Positions 8,786-17,900 of a DNA stretch of 64,000 nt are shown here, in pieces. Source of the stretch: JACCXG01 sp963717745 (GTDB lineage: Bacteria; Acidobacteriota; Vicinamibacteria; Vicinamibacterales; 2-12-FULL-66-21); the NCBI GenBank assembly GCA_963717745.1, contig CAVQXJ010000003.1:310001-374000 (forward strand), written 5' to 3'. A program made the position numbers and the translations under genes. Position 1 is the first letter of the stretch; each line of letters starts with the position of its first letter. The notes beneath the pieces are model-generated. The model was not told the origin of the DNA. It saw only the letters and a program-made list of their open reading frames with translations, and did not search any database.

Positions 8786-9585
8786 TTGATCGGTTGCGGG
8801 CTCTAGCGGCGCGTGCCTACTTCGGGCTGTGCCTCGCATCGGGACGGATGCTTCGGGCCGCGAGGTACTCGACAGTTCGGATCGTGGACCAGGACGGCCA
8901 GCGTCTGGTGCGAAAGCACCGCCGCTTCTACGCGCCTCTCCTGATCTGGTTGAGTGGTCCGCTGGTCAGGGGCCTGGATACCGGCGTGCGGGTCCTGCGG
9001 CAGCGGGAGTGGGAGGAACGGGAGCGCCGAATCTACCGGCGCCTCCGCGGTGCATCGATTGGGGTCCAGGCCGGCGGCGTGCTCGTCCTGCCGCTTCTCC
9101 CGGGACGCACGCTGGCGGCGTGGCTGGAGGATCCGGCACTCGAGGAGTCGCTTCGAAAGACGGCAATCGAACGGGCGGCCGTCGCCCTCGCCGAGCTCCA
9201 TCACCTGGGATTCACTCACGCGGACGCGATGGCGGAGAACGTCCTGGTCGATCTGGAGGCCGGCGCCGCCTCTTGGTTCGACTTCGAGACGATTCATGAT
9301 TCGAGTCGCTCGATGGCCTGGCGGCGGGCAGACGACGTGCGGGCACTGCTCGTCACCTGCCTGGTCCGAACCGCCCCCGAGAAACGGGTCGAGACGCTCG
9401 AGCTCATCCTGGATGTCTACGCGGACGAAGACGTCACCCGCGTGCTGGCCACCAGCTTCACGTCGGTGTGGCGGCGCTCGCTCACGTTCCACCTCCTTCA
9501 GGCGAGATTGTCCTTCCAGTGTTTCCGTGACATCGGCCGGTGGCTGCGAGAGGCCTCACGGGAACAAGCGGCTGCAGATCGCTGA
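8782..9585 (+). CDS. Kinase-fold protein (BUD32/LPS-kinase-like)
   Basis: A 267-aa protein with the protein-kinase-like fold of the RIO/BUD32/InaA group. The catalytic loop HLGFTHADAMAENVLVDLE has the HxDx4N pattern, and SWFDFETIHD supplies the DFx metal-binding Asp. A conserved Lys in the N-lobe may be in LVRKHRRFY. The Gly-rich loop is weak, as is common for LPS kinases. The GTG at 8782 overlaps the preceding TGA (GTGA, 4 bp), showing translational coupling. A likely role is phosphorylation of a lipid or sugar, but a small-molecule substrate made by the upstream isoprenoid enzyme is only a hypothesis from context. Confidence 0.7.
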   Translation: MIDRLRALAARAYFGLCLASGRMLRAARYSTVRIVDQDGQRLVRKHRRFYAPLLIWLSGPLVRGLDTGVRVLRQREWEERERRIYRRLRGASIGVQAGGVLVLPLLPGRTLAAWLEDPALEESLRKTAIERAAVALAELHHLGFTHADAMAENVLVDLEAGAASWFDFETIHDSSRSMAWRRADDVRALLVTCLVRTAPEKRVETLELILDVYADEDVTRVLATSFTSVWRRSLTFHLLQARLSFQCFRDIGRWLREASREQAAADR

Positions 9586-9679
9586 GGCTCGCGTCGTCGG
9601 GCGACCCCAGGCACGGCAGCGGATCGGTCACCGTCCAGGACGCCGTATGCGCCTTCCAATCGTTGTTGAACGACTCTGC

Positions 9680-9685
9680 TAGACT
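9680..9685 (+). promoter_or_regulatory. Candidate -10 element, leaderless start
   Basis: TAGACT lies 7 bases before the ATG at 9693, which places the expected transcription start on or next to the initiation codon. No Shine-Dalgarno sequence is present. The -35 is not clear. Confidence 0.4.
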
Positions 9686-9692
9686 GCCCGCC

Positions 9693-10268
9693 ATGGCGAG
9701 CGCCCCCTACACGCTGCGCGGTATTTGGTCCGCGGCTCTCACCGGGGCTTGCCTGATCGCGCTTGGGTGTGCTGTTCAGGCGGCATTCGCGCCAACCGTA
9801 CGCGTGTCGTGCCCGGCACGCACGTCCGCCGCTCCCGACTGCGACCTCCGCTGGCTCGTGGCCTTCGACATGATCCCGATCCGCCACTCGCCGCTGCCGG
9901 CGCTGCAGCCGGTCGGCGAGATCGTGAGCACATCAAGCCGCAGCCGCCGGGGCGGCGCGGCGACCTTGTACCTGAACACGAGTGCAGGGCCGGTGCGGAC
10001 CATCATGTGGGGAGACCACCTCACTCTGCAGCGAGATCTCCGGGATCCCCTTCGCAGCTATTTCGGGGACGCCCACGCCTCAGCGATCGAATTGACGATG
10101 TGGCCGACCCGGTGGGTGGATCCGGGAGGCACTGCAGACAACCGTTTCGTGCGTCGGCCGGATCCGGTCCGGCTGGTTGGAAACGCGATCCTCGGCCTGG
10201 GACTGCTGTTCTGGATCTGGTTGCCGGTGCAGATTGTGATGTTCGTCGCGCGTCGGAATCCCTCGTAA
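9693..10268 (+). CDS. Membrane protein of unknown function with two terminal TM helices
   Basis: I do not recognise this 191-aa protein. It has an N-terminal hydrophobic helix (about residues 11-31), an extracytoplasmic-looking domain with a Cys pair (SCPARTSAAPDC), and a C-terminal helix (ILGLGLLFWIWLPVQIVMFV) followed by a basic tail. That layout puts the middle domain in the periplasm. The ATG at 9693 is chosen over upstream starts because it begins directly before the first helix and sits 7 bases after a TAGACT -10-like box; no ribosome-binding site is seen, so translation may be leaderless. It is monocistronic; the following 159 bases carry a GAGT repeat. Confidence 0.65.
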   Translation: MASAPYTLRGIWSAALTGACLIALGCAVQAAFAPTVRVSCPARTSAAPDCDLRWLVAFDMIPIRHSPLPALQPVGEIVSTSSRSRRGGAATLYLNTSAGPVRTIMWGDHLTLQRDLRDPLRSYFGDAHASAIELTMWPTRWVDPGGTADNRFVRRPDPVRLVGNAILGLGLLFWIWLPVQIVMFVARRNPS

Positions 10269-10312
10269 CGATTAGTCATTCATCCGCAGCCCGAGGAGTC
10301 AACCAGGCTCGC

Positions 10313-10336
10313 GAGTGAGTGAGTGAGTGAGTGAGT
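10313..10336. repeat. Tetranucleotide microsatellite (GAGT)6
   Basis: Six perfect GAGT units lie between two genes, about 90 bases upstream of the DUF1080 gene. Copy number at such sites can vary by slippage; here it would alter spacing upstream of that gene rather than a reading frame. Confidence 0.85.
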
Positions 10337-10427
10337 GCCCGTGAGCTCGGTTGTCCTGTGATCCGTTTCTGAACTGCGCCGAACGGTGCAGAATATCGAT
10401 GCGGTCTGAAAACCAGTAAGGTGGCCC

Positions 10428-11135
10428 ATGCCCCAACTCATGTCTGTCTTCGTCATCGCCGCGTCGCTGCTGCTCCAGTCCCCTGCCGCGGCGCAATCCG
10501 CCCCGAATCAGCTGACCGCGGCGGAGCAGGCCGCCGGCTGGCAGCTGCTCTTCGATGGCCGGACGCTCGACGGCTGGCGTGGGTATCGCCGCGAGACGGT
10601 GCCGGAAGCCGGCTGGGAGGTCAAGGACGGGACCATCCGCACGGTCGCGAAGGTCAAGGGCGGCGAGCTCGTCACCCGGCGGACGTTCAATGATTTCGAA
10701 TTCGCTTGGGACTGGCGGGTCGCGCCCCGCGGCAACAACGGCGTGAAGTACTTCGTGACCGAGGCGCGCCCGCAATCGCCGGGGCACGAGTACCAGATGA
10801 TCGACGATGCAGGCTATCCAGGCACGCTGCACGGGAACCAGCACACCGCGGATTTCTACGACGTGCTGCCCGCGGCAGCTGACAAGCCGGTGCGACCCGG
10901 CGGTGAGTGGAACTCGTCGCGGATCGTCGTCCGTGGCAATCGCGTCGAGCACTGGTTGAATGGACGGAACGTGCTCACCTACGAGCTGGGGAGCGCCGCC
11001 GTCAAGGCCGGCATCGAGAAGAGCAAGTTCAAGGGCCATCCGGGCTTCGGCGAGAAGGTCGCGGGGCCCATCATGCTGACCTATCACCAGGATGAATGCT
11101 GGTACCGCAATCTGAAAATCCGCGAGCTCAAGTGA
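10428..11135 (+). CDS. Secreted DUF1080 (3-keto-disaccharide hydrolase-type) protein
   Basis: A 235-aa protein with a signal peptide (cleavage near QSPAAAQS) and a single DUF1080 domain. Family hallmarks are visible: GWQLLFDGRTLDGWRGY, GNNGVKYFV, HEYQMIDD, TADFYDVLP, GEWNSSRIVVRGNRVEHWLNG and a final LMLTYHQDECWYRNLKI-like strand. DUF1080 is a concanavalin-like beta-sandwich; some members hydrolyse 3-keto-glycosides. AAGGTGG precedes the ATG by 6 bases. It stands alone, convergent with the HugZ-type gene. A role in periplasmic processing of oxidised sugars fits the sugar oxidoreductase and isomerase genes elsewhere in the window, but the substrate is not shown. Confidence 0.85.
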   Translation: MPQLMSVFVIAASLLLQSPAAAQSAPNQLTAAEQAAGWQLLFDGRTLDGWRGYRRETVPEAGWEVKDGTIRTVAKVKGGELVTRRTFNDFEFAWDWRVAPRGNNGVKYFVTEARPQSPGHEYQMIDDAGYPGTLHGNQHTADFYDVLPAAADKPVRPGGEWNSSRIVVRGNRVEHWLNGRNVLTYELGSAAVKAGIEKSKFKGHPGFGEKVAGPIMLTYHQDECWYRNLKIRELK

Positions 11136-11180
11136 CCCGCCGGGCGGCCGGGGATGACGATCTTCACCAGAGGTTTGCGC

Positions 11181-11978
11181 TCAACCCAGCCTGGACCTGG
11201 CGTCCTTCACCATCGCGATCAACGCGGCGCGCACTTCCTCCGAAGTGCTGACCGGCGCGCCGAACGCCAGACGAACGGGTCGTGGCCCCAGTGGAGTCAT
11301 CGCCGACATCTCGAAGCCGTACCTGTCGACTCCGGTCATGCTGGCGGCGGTGATCTCGGTGGCTCTTGAAAAGGCCTGGCAATACAGCACCATGGCGTCG
11401 GCGTGGTCGGCGTTCATGTGAGCCAGGATGCCGGCGGCCGACGGACCGAGCGGATCGGGCTCGGCGGCCCGCCAGTCGGTCTTGCTGACCCACGACATCC
11501 GGCCATAGCCGCCAATGTAGCGGACATGGTCCACCTGCAGCTTCCAGAAGGCGAAGTCGCGGAAGCCCGCGTAGTAGCTCGAGCTCGGGTGAACGGCGAC
11601 GAATGCGGCACGCGCGCTGGCCGCATCGCCTTCGACGCGGGTGCACGGTCCGATCATGGTGACGCGGCCGTTGGCGAGCGGATCTGCGGAACCGCTCTCG
11701 GCCACCAGCAGCGACGCCCGAGAGTCCCGCTCCAGGTTCTTGGTGTGCTCGGCGAGTCCGCTGATCAGGAAGACGGGATCCCCGCCGTCAAAGGCAACGG
11801 TGACGAACGAGCCGTAGGGATAGCCCTCAGGCTCCAGGGCCAGCGTGCACAAGGTCCCGGTCGAGATCCGAGCGACCAGCGTCCGCGCGCGCTCTGCGTG
11901 CGTAGGGGTCGGGATATTCGTGTCGTACAGGGGCTCCGGCGCCTCGCGCGACGATCGGGCGTGTGCATCCTGGCTCAT
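11181..11978 (-). CDS. HugZ-type pyridoxamine-5'-phosphate-oxidase-like FMN/heme protein
   Basis: A 265-aa cytoplasmic protein. Residues of about 25-165 form the split-barrel FMN-binding domain (GTLCTLALEPEGYPYGSFV, LAEHTKNLERDSRASLLV, FWKLQVDHVRYIGGYGRM). The C-terminal 85 aa (ILAHMNADHADAMVLYC) are the DUF2470 domain, rich in His. This domain pair is seen in HugZ-like heme-degrading proteins and in chloroplast glutamyl-tRNA reductase-binding protein. A role in heme binding or degradation is therefore likely but unproven; the exact heme-ligating His cannot be fixed by eye. The ATG at 11978 follows a GGAG. It is the last gene of a minus-strand series running from the TonB receptor at 18443. 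Confidence 0.8.
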   Translation of the reverse strand: MSQDAHARSSREAPEPLYDTNIPTPTHAERARTLVARISTGTLCTLALEPEGYPYGSFVTVAFDGGDPVFLISGLAEHTKNLERDSRASLLVAESGSADPLANGRVTMIGPCTRVEGDAASARAAFVAVHPSSSYYAGFRDFAFWKLQVDHVRYIGGYGRMSWVSKTDWRAAEPDPLGPSAAGILAHMNADHADAMVLYCQAFSRATEITAASMTGVDRYGFEMSAMTPLGPRPVRLAFGAPVSTSEEVRAALIAMVKDARSRLG

Positions 11979-12016
11979 GATTCTCCATAGCAGACGAGTT
12001 GGCCCGGTTCCTGCGC

Positions 12017-13942
12017 TTACCGCACCACCACATTCACCGTGGCCGAGCCAGACCGCCCGACGGGGTTGTACTGGATGACGTTGAGGCCCGCCACCAGATA
12101 GGGCGAGATGTCGACGCGGACGACGTCTGCGGTGAGCGCCGCCGCATCGAAACTCAGGTCGTACAACTCATTGATGTGAACGCGCAGGCCCTTGAGATCT
12201 GTCGCACGAATCTCGAGCGTCCCGGACGGCCCCGGGGCGGCGAACTGCTGGCGCAAGGTGGGCGGCCCTGAACCCGGCTCCCGGCCGATGTCGATCGGAT
12301 ACGACCCGATGTCGACGCCGATGTAATAGGACTGCAGGATCTCGATGAAGCCCTGGCCGAACTTGCCACGGCCGTGTGCCCCGTACTGGCTCATGCCGAG
12401 GTTGTGTCCCCAGCCGCCGCCGGAGACGGTGACCAGGCTGACGGTGCCATCCGGATTCCTGGCCACATCGAGCAGGCTCGGATTGTTCAGCACGAAGTTG
12501 GCCGGGAGGGCGGTCGGGGGCAGTGCCGGATTGGTGTTGCACGCGCGCAAGCCGTTCGACGGCGAGCTGGTCTGGCCGATCACGCGCCGGATGCCTTCCC
12601 AGCCCCGCACCTCCGCAACGGCGTCCGGTCCGGCGAACGTGATCCGCACAATCGCCGCACGCTGCGACGCACCAGTTCGCAGTGATATCGACACGTCGGT
12701 GACCGTGCCTGCGAGCGAGGTGCCGCTCACGATGTTCGTATTCGCAGTAGTGCCGGTGGTGATGAGCCGGCCCTTGATGACCGCCGGCGTCAGCGGGAAC
12801 CGCCAGCGGGAGAAGGTGTTTCCCGTCCACGCGCAATCGTCGTAGATCTGCGGCACTGGCGGCTGGGTTCGCCAGAACGCATCGATGCCGGAAGGCGTAG
12901 ACAGGTCCGGCGCCGGCTCGAGGCCATCGTAGATCCCGCGAAGGTAGGACAGCGGCGAACCGCCCATCGCGTTCCTGAACGAAAAGCTGATCCACTCGTT
13001 GTGCTCGCTGTGGCCGCCGAACGAAGACGAGTACATCGCAGAGATGATCCGGCCGTTGGCGGAGGCCACCAGGCCACGCGTTTCAGACGCCGCGCGCACG
13101 GCGTTGGCATGCTCGGAAATCACGCCGCGATAGACCTGCGAGGCGCTCGAATCCACGATGTCGAACGGGTACCCGCGCGCAATGTAGTTCCCGATATTGG
13201 CGATCGCATACCCGCGCGCGGCCACCGCCTGCGCTTTCAGCGCTTCCGTGGCGAAGCTGGCGATCGACTCGTTGGCGACGACGCCGGGCACATAGCTCTC
13301 GACCTCGACGATGTTGGTCAGGTTGATGCGGTACGGGGCGCCCAGCGCGGTCGTCGTGGGCCCCCGCCCGACTTCCATGGCGCCGCGATACAGAGGCACC
13401 TTCGTGCCGCTGAAGACCCGGCGGATGTGCTCGACCCGGAACTGGTTCGCGGCGCTCGTCGGACGAAAGAACACCGGGCCCGCGAACGAGCCGAGCGGAA
13501 TGAGGTCCTGCTTGACCACGAACGCGGCGCCATCGTGTTCGACATGGATCACTGATCCCGGGGTCATCACGGTGATGGCCTTTCCGGTCTCCTTGTCGAT
13601 CACCTTCACGTCGCCGTCGGTATTCGTCAGGTCCACGAACGGATGATGCAGCGATGCGAATTCGGTCACGAGCGCGCCCGTGGAGCTATTGAACGTGCTC
13701 GCGTAGAGACCGACCCGCAGAGCGACGACCGCGGACGTCGGATTCCCGAGCACCACAGGCCCCAGCTCCGGGCGCGCGCCCGAGGCGTGCGACTCGCCAT
13801 TTTCGGAGCGCGATCTGATGAACTCGTCTTCGATCTGCTGCTCGTCCGATGGCGGGCTCGAGGGTTGCGGCGGTGGATCCTGGCCGGCAGCGGCGGCAGT
13901 CGCAAAAAAGAAGACGAGCAGAAGAGACAACACGTGGCGCAC
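12017..13942 (-). CDS. SpoIID/LytB domain protein
   Basis: An exported 641-aa protein with a SpoIID/LytB domain. I chose the GTG at 13942 because AGGAGG lies 6 bases upstream and a signal peptide starts at once (HVLSLLLVFFFATAAAAG). Diagnostic motifs are VESYVPGVVANE, LKAQAVAARGYA and, near the C-terminus, GGGWGHNLGMSQYGAHG. SpoIID proteins are lytic transglycosylases acting on peptidoglycan denuded of peptides; LytB relatives modify amidases. In a non-sporulating Gram-negative, a role in cell-wall remodelling or polysaccharide cleavage is inferred. The N-terminal 60 aa are Pro/Gln-rich and probably disordered. The last 100 aa form an extra beta domain. It starts 65 bases after the TPR gene stop, in the same direction. 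Confidence 0.88.
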   Translation of the reverse strand: MRHVLSLLLVFFFATAAAAGQDPPPQPSSPPSDEQQIEDEFIRSRSENGESHASGARPELGPVVLGNPTSAVVALRVGLYASTFNSSTGALVTEFASLHHPFVDLTNTDGDVKVIDKETGKAITVMTPGSVIHVEHDGAAFVVKQDLIPLGSFAGPVFFRPTSAANQFRVEHIRRVFSGTKVPLYRGAMEVGRGPTTTALGAPYRINLTNIVEVESYVPGVVANESIASFATEALKAQAVAARGYAIANIGNYIARGYPFDIVDSSASQVYRGVISEHANAVRAASETRGLVASANGRIISAMYSSSFGGHSEHNEWISFSFRNAMGGSPLSYLRGIYDGLEPAPDLSTPSGIDAFWRTQPPVPQIYDDCAWTGNTFSRWRFPLTPAVIKGRLITTGTTANTNIVSGTSLAGTVTDVSISLRTGASQRAAIVRITFAGPDAVAEVRGWEGIRRVIGQTSSPSNGLRACNTNPALPPTALPANFVLNNPSLLDVARNPDGTVSLVTVSGGGWGHNLGMSQYGAHGRGKFGQGFIEILQSYYIGVDIGSYPIDIGREPGSGPPTLRQQFAAPGPSGTLEIRATDLKGLRVHINELYDLSFDAAALTADVVRVDISPYLVAGLNVIQYNPVGRSGSATVNVVVR

Positions 13943-14007
13943 CCGGGACCTCCTGTCCAGACGCCGAGGATACTCCAAAGGCAGGAGGAAACAAGCGTAC
14001 GTCTCGC

Positions 14008-14901
14008 CTAGCGGCGGTCCTTCGGGGCGCGTGCCGCCGCCGCCTGAAAGGACTTCAACGCACGCGCGGCGTCAGCCTCCCGTCCGAGCCTGCGGTAGAC
14101 CTGCGACAGCACGTAGTGCGGCTCGGGATAGTCGGCGTTCAGTGCGATCGCCTGCTCCAACCAGCGTACGCTGACGTCATCTCTGCCGAGCTGCACCAGC
14201 GCCTTGCCGGCGAGAAAGAAATTGCGCGGCTCGTCGGGATTCCGCTGCGCGGCTTCGACGGCCAGGTCGAAGGCGCGCGGGTAGCTGCCGAGTTTGATCA
14301 GCAGGTCGGCGAAATTCGCGTAAACCACGTCGTAGCGCGGGTGGTCCTTGTGGACCAGCGCCACCGCCTTCAGGTAGTGCTGCTGCGCCTCGGTGACCTC
14401 GCCGAGGGCTTCGACCGCCAACCCGAGGTTGTCCCACGCTTTGTAGGCACGCGGGTCGAGCTCGGTCGCGCGGCGAAGAGACTCCGCCGCCGCCTGGTGT
14501 CTGCCTGTCTGGTAATAAATCCGGCCGAGATCGTACGGAATCTCCGCGTCAACGGGCGCGCGGGCCGCGGCACGTTTCAGCGTCTCTTCGGCGTCGGTGT
14601 CGCGCCGCAGCAGGTACAACGCCTTCGCCTTCACCTTCAGCGACGGCACGTAGTTCGGATCATCGAGCGGGATGCGGTCGAGCGCCGCGACCGCGTCGGC
14701 GGGATGCAGCGCGAGCAGCTGGGCTTGAGCAAGCGCGAGAAGCAAGGGAGGGCTGGCCCCGCACGCGGTCACCGCACGCGCGAAGTACAGCGCGGACTGA
14801 TCGTAGCGACGCTCCTCGTAGTGCTGGCGCGCGAGCGTCTGGGCCTCCTGGCAGTCCTGGCCCGGGGCCAGGACTGCCAGAAGCACGACCCAGAGATTCA
14901 C
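14008..14901 (-). CDS. Exported TPR protein
   Basis: A 297-aa protein with a short signal-like N-terminus (NLWVVLLAVLAPGQDCQ) and at least six tetratricopeptide repeats, e.g. AEIPYDLGRIYYQTGRHQAA and AYKAWDNLGLAVEALGEV. TPR proteins act as scaffolds; no enzymatic motif is present. The GTG at 14901 is chosen because it lies only 14 bases after the TonB receptor stop and begins the signal segment; there is no clear Shine-Dalgarno, so translation is probably coupled. A perfect 33-bp palindrome (14848-14880) lies inside the first 18 codons. The combination of an Oar-type receptor followed by a TPR protein is common in Acidobacteriota. Confidence 0.82.
   Translation of the reverse strand: MNLWVVLLAVLAPGQDCQEAQTLARQHYEERRYDQSALYFARAVTACGASPPLLLALAQAQLLALHPADAVAALDRIPLDDPNYVPSLKVKAKALYLLRRDTDAEETLKRAAARAPVDAEIPYDLGRIYYQTGRHQAAAESLRRATELDPRAYKAWDNLGLAVEALGEVTEAQQHYLKAVALVHKDHPRYDVVYANFADLLIKLGSYPRAFDLAVEAAQRNPDEPRNFFLAGKALVQLGRDDVSVRWLEQAIALNADYPEPHYVLSQVYRRLGREADAARALKSFQAAAARAPKDRR
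14848..14880 (-). promoter_or_regulatory. Perfect 33-bp palindrome in the 5' coding region of the TPR gene
   Basis: CTGGCAGTCCTGGCCC and its exact reverse complement are separated by one base. In mRNA this would be a very stable 16-bp hairpin (a few loop pairs open) starting about 20 bases after the TPR start codon. It encodes LAPGQDCQEAQ, so both arms are translated. It may act on translation or on mRNA stability or termination after the TonB gene. Confidence 0.6.
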
Positions 14902-14915
14902 GGAACGTGAGCGAG

Positions 14916-17900
14916 CTAAAAGGTCGCCCTGAGCGACAGCTGAAGCCGGCGGGCGCCCTGGCCGACGCCGAAGATCTTGCCGAAGTTCGGGCTCGACAAA
15001 TCGGTGTTGGGGCCAGCCAGACCCGAGCGATTGAGCAGGTTGATGATGTCGACCCTGAACTCCGCCGCGCGCTCGCCGACGCCGAAGCGCTTGAGGAAAC
15101 CGAGATCCTCGGTATAGGCCGCTGGTCCGCGCACGTCGAGGATGTAGGGCGCCGTGCCGATCCGGCTCGGAATGCCCTGTGCCGACAACGGCTGCGTCGC
15201 GAACGCCGCCGGGTTCAAATAGGGGGTGCCGCGCGCGAGATCGACGGCCGAGCCATCGTAGGTGATGGGATCGACCCCTGACACCACATCGGGACGAATC
15301 GGATAGCCGGCGCCATTGATTCTCGGATCGGAGATGCTCAACGTGCCGCCGCTGCGGTAGTTGTGGATGCCGGTGATCGTCCAGCCGCCGAGGATCTGAC
15401 CGAGCACGCCATCGACGTTGACGGCCCTGCCCGGGCCAATCGGCACCTCGTAGATCCACGTGAGCTTCAGGAAGTGCGGATAGTGGCGCCCTCCCGCCGC
15501 GATTGCCCACTCGTCTCCCGACCCATCCTGCTTCAGCACGTTGTCTTCCGTCTTCGACAGCGTGTAGGCAACAAGCAGGGCGAAGTCGTTTCTGAAGTGA
15601 CGCTCGAGTGACGTCTGCAGCGAGTTGTAACGCGTCTTGCCCTTGAAGCTGTTCTGCCACGTGATGCTGGTGAACTGTGGATAGGGCCGCAGCGCATCCA
15701 GTACCGTCCGGTTGAATCCCGCGTATGGCAGCGCGATCCCGAGCTGCGGCTGACTGGACAGGGGGCTCAGCAGCAGGTCGCCGTAGCGTCCGATCGCGTC
15801 AAAGGGAATCCGATTGATCTCGTTGCCGGTCCCGAGATCGAGCGGCATGAACGTTAACCGCGTGCCGTAGGCCCCGATATAGGCGACCGTCGTCGAGAAG
15901 CCCTTCGGCAGCTGGCGGCGCAGCGTGACGTTGTAGTTGTTGTACCGTTCGCGCCGCGCCTCGTCTCCCCTGAACACCGTTCCGACGCCTTGGTTGTTCA
16001 ACTGGGTCGGGTCGTAATTGGGAAACGTCCCGGTGAAGGTCGGATACGGCTCACTCAATTGCATGACCGGATCCTGCGAGTTGGGCGTCGGCCGCGTGGC
16101 GCGCGTGATTGAGATGCTCGCGTTGTAGCCGTTCGAGTTCGGGGTGACGAAGTTCTCGCCGTCGGCATACGCCAGCGCCGGGCGGTTGCTCATGCTGTAG
16201 CCCCCGCTGAGCGCCATTTCCGGCGACACCGCGTAGGCGACGCCCAGCCGCGGCTGGACCTGGCCGTAGTAGGTGTCCGTGAACGTCTTCTTGCCTTCCC
16301 TTTCGGCAAACACCAGGGCGCCCGGCCGGTTGCCCGCCGCACTGTTGGGTAGCGTCAGATCGAGGTTCGTCATGTAGCCGTTCTTCTCGGTCAAGCCGGG
16401 CAGAATCTGCCAACGGACGCCGAGGTTGAACGTGAGCTTCGGCGTGACCTTGTAGTCGTCCTGCACGTAGAAGTCGTAGTTGTTCTGGTAGTAGGAATTG
16501 TTGACGATCTGGACGGGCCGGCTCGAACTCGCGACCGCGCCCAGCAGGAAGCTTGCGTACGTATGACCCGTCTGCTGATCGAACGTTGGCAGACTGCTCT
16601 GCGCCGCGAAAAAGTTGTACGTAGCAGTGCCGTCGGCGCTGTCGCTTTCGAGGTAGTAGAAGCGCCCCTCGAAGCCGGTCTTGATGCTGTGCTTGCCCAT
16701 GATGATCGTCAGATCGTCCTGGATGATCGTGCTGCCCTCGTAAGTCTCGTTGCGGTTGAGCGATCCGTAATTGCCCAGCCCTGACGAGCCCCCGCCCTGG
16801 AGGGCAGTACCGCTGCCAGCTGCGCCGAACGCGAACCGTGGGAATGTCGTGTCCGGCTGATTCTGCAAGCCGATCTTGGAGGGCCAGCCAGCATTGAAAT
16901 AGACGCTCCGATTCGCGTTGCCGAACCGGTTGTAGCCGAAGGCGAAGCGGTGCAGGAAGCGATCGCTGATGACCCAGTTCTCGGTCGCCCTGATCATCCA
17001 GCTCGGCGTCGACTGCAGCTGATACAGGTTGGTCGGCTGCCCGGGCGGCGGCCCGTAGCGGCCGGCGGGGGAGTTGTTCCGCACTCGCCATTCGCGATTG
17101 ACGAAGAACGACAGCTTGTGCTTGTCGTTCAGCACCTGGTCATACTTCGTCGCGAACGTCTTCTGATCGAAGACCGGGCTGCTGGTGCTGAGCTGCGGCT
17201 GGTTGTTCAACAGGCGATCCAGCTCCGGCGCGTCCCACAATCCTTGATCGAGGGTGTTGCGCGCCACGGTATCCCACATCGCGCGAGGGATCTGATTGTT
17301 CGGGAAGGGATCCCGCGTCACCCGGCCGTCGACGACGCGCGTCGTGCGCGGATCGTAGATCTGGCCGAAGCGCACCGGGCGTCCGAGCGCGTCGGTGCCG
17401 ATCACCGTTCCTGAGCGCGCATCGCCGGTGTACCCGGAATCGAACAGGCGCGAAAAGTCGCCGTTCTGGAATTCACGTGTCGGCAGCGTGCGGAACGAGG
17501 TCGATGTCTGGTCTTCCGCATGGGTCTTCTCGAACGAGGCATAGAAGAAGCTGCGGTTCCTGCCGTTGTATTTCGGCAGCATGATCGGGCCACCCACGGC
17601 GACCGCCCAGTTCTGCGTCTCCCGGATCGGAAGGTTCTGGTTGAGCGCCTTGGCGTTGAACGGCCGCGCGTCGAACTTCGAGTCCTGCAGATAGAACGCG
17701 CCCGACCCGTGGAAGTCGTTCGTGCCAGACTTGACGACGAAGTTCGCGACCGCCGTCTGGCCGCCGCCGAATTCGGCGCCGAGCGTGCCGGTCTGCAGCT
17801 TGAACTCGCCCACCATCTCGGTCGGCGGCGACATCTCGTTGTTGCTGCCGCCCTGCAGATTCCGCCCCAGCGGAATGCCCTCGACCAGAATCTCGTGCGA

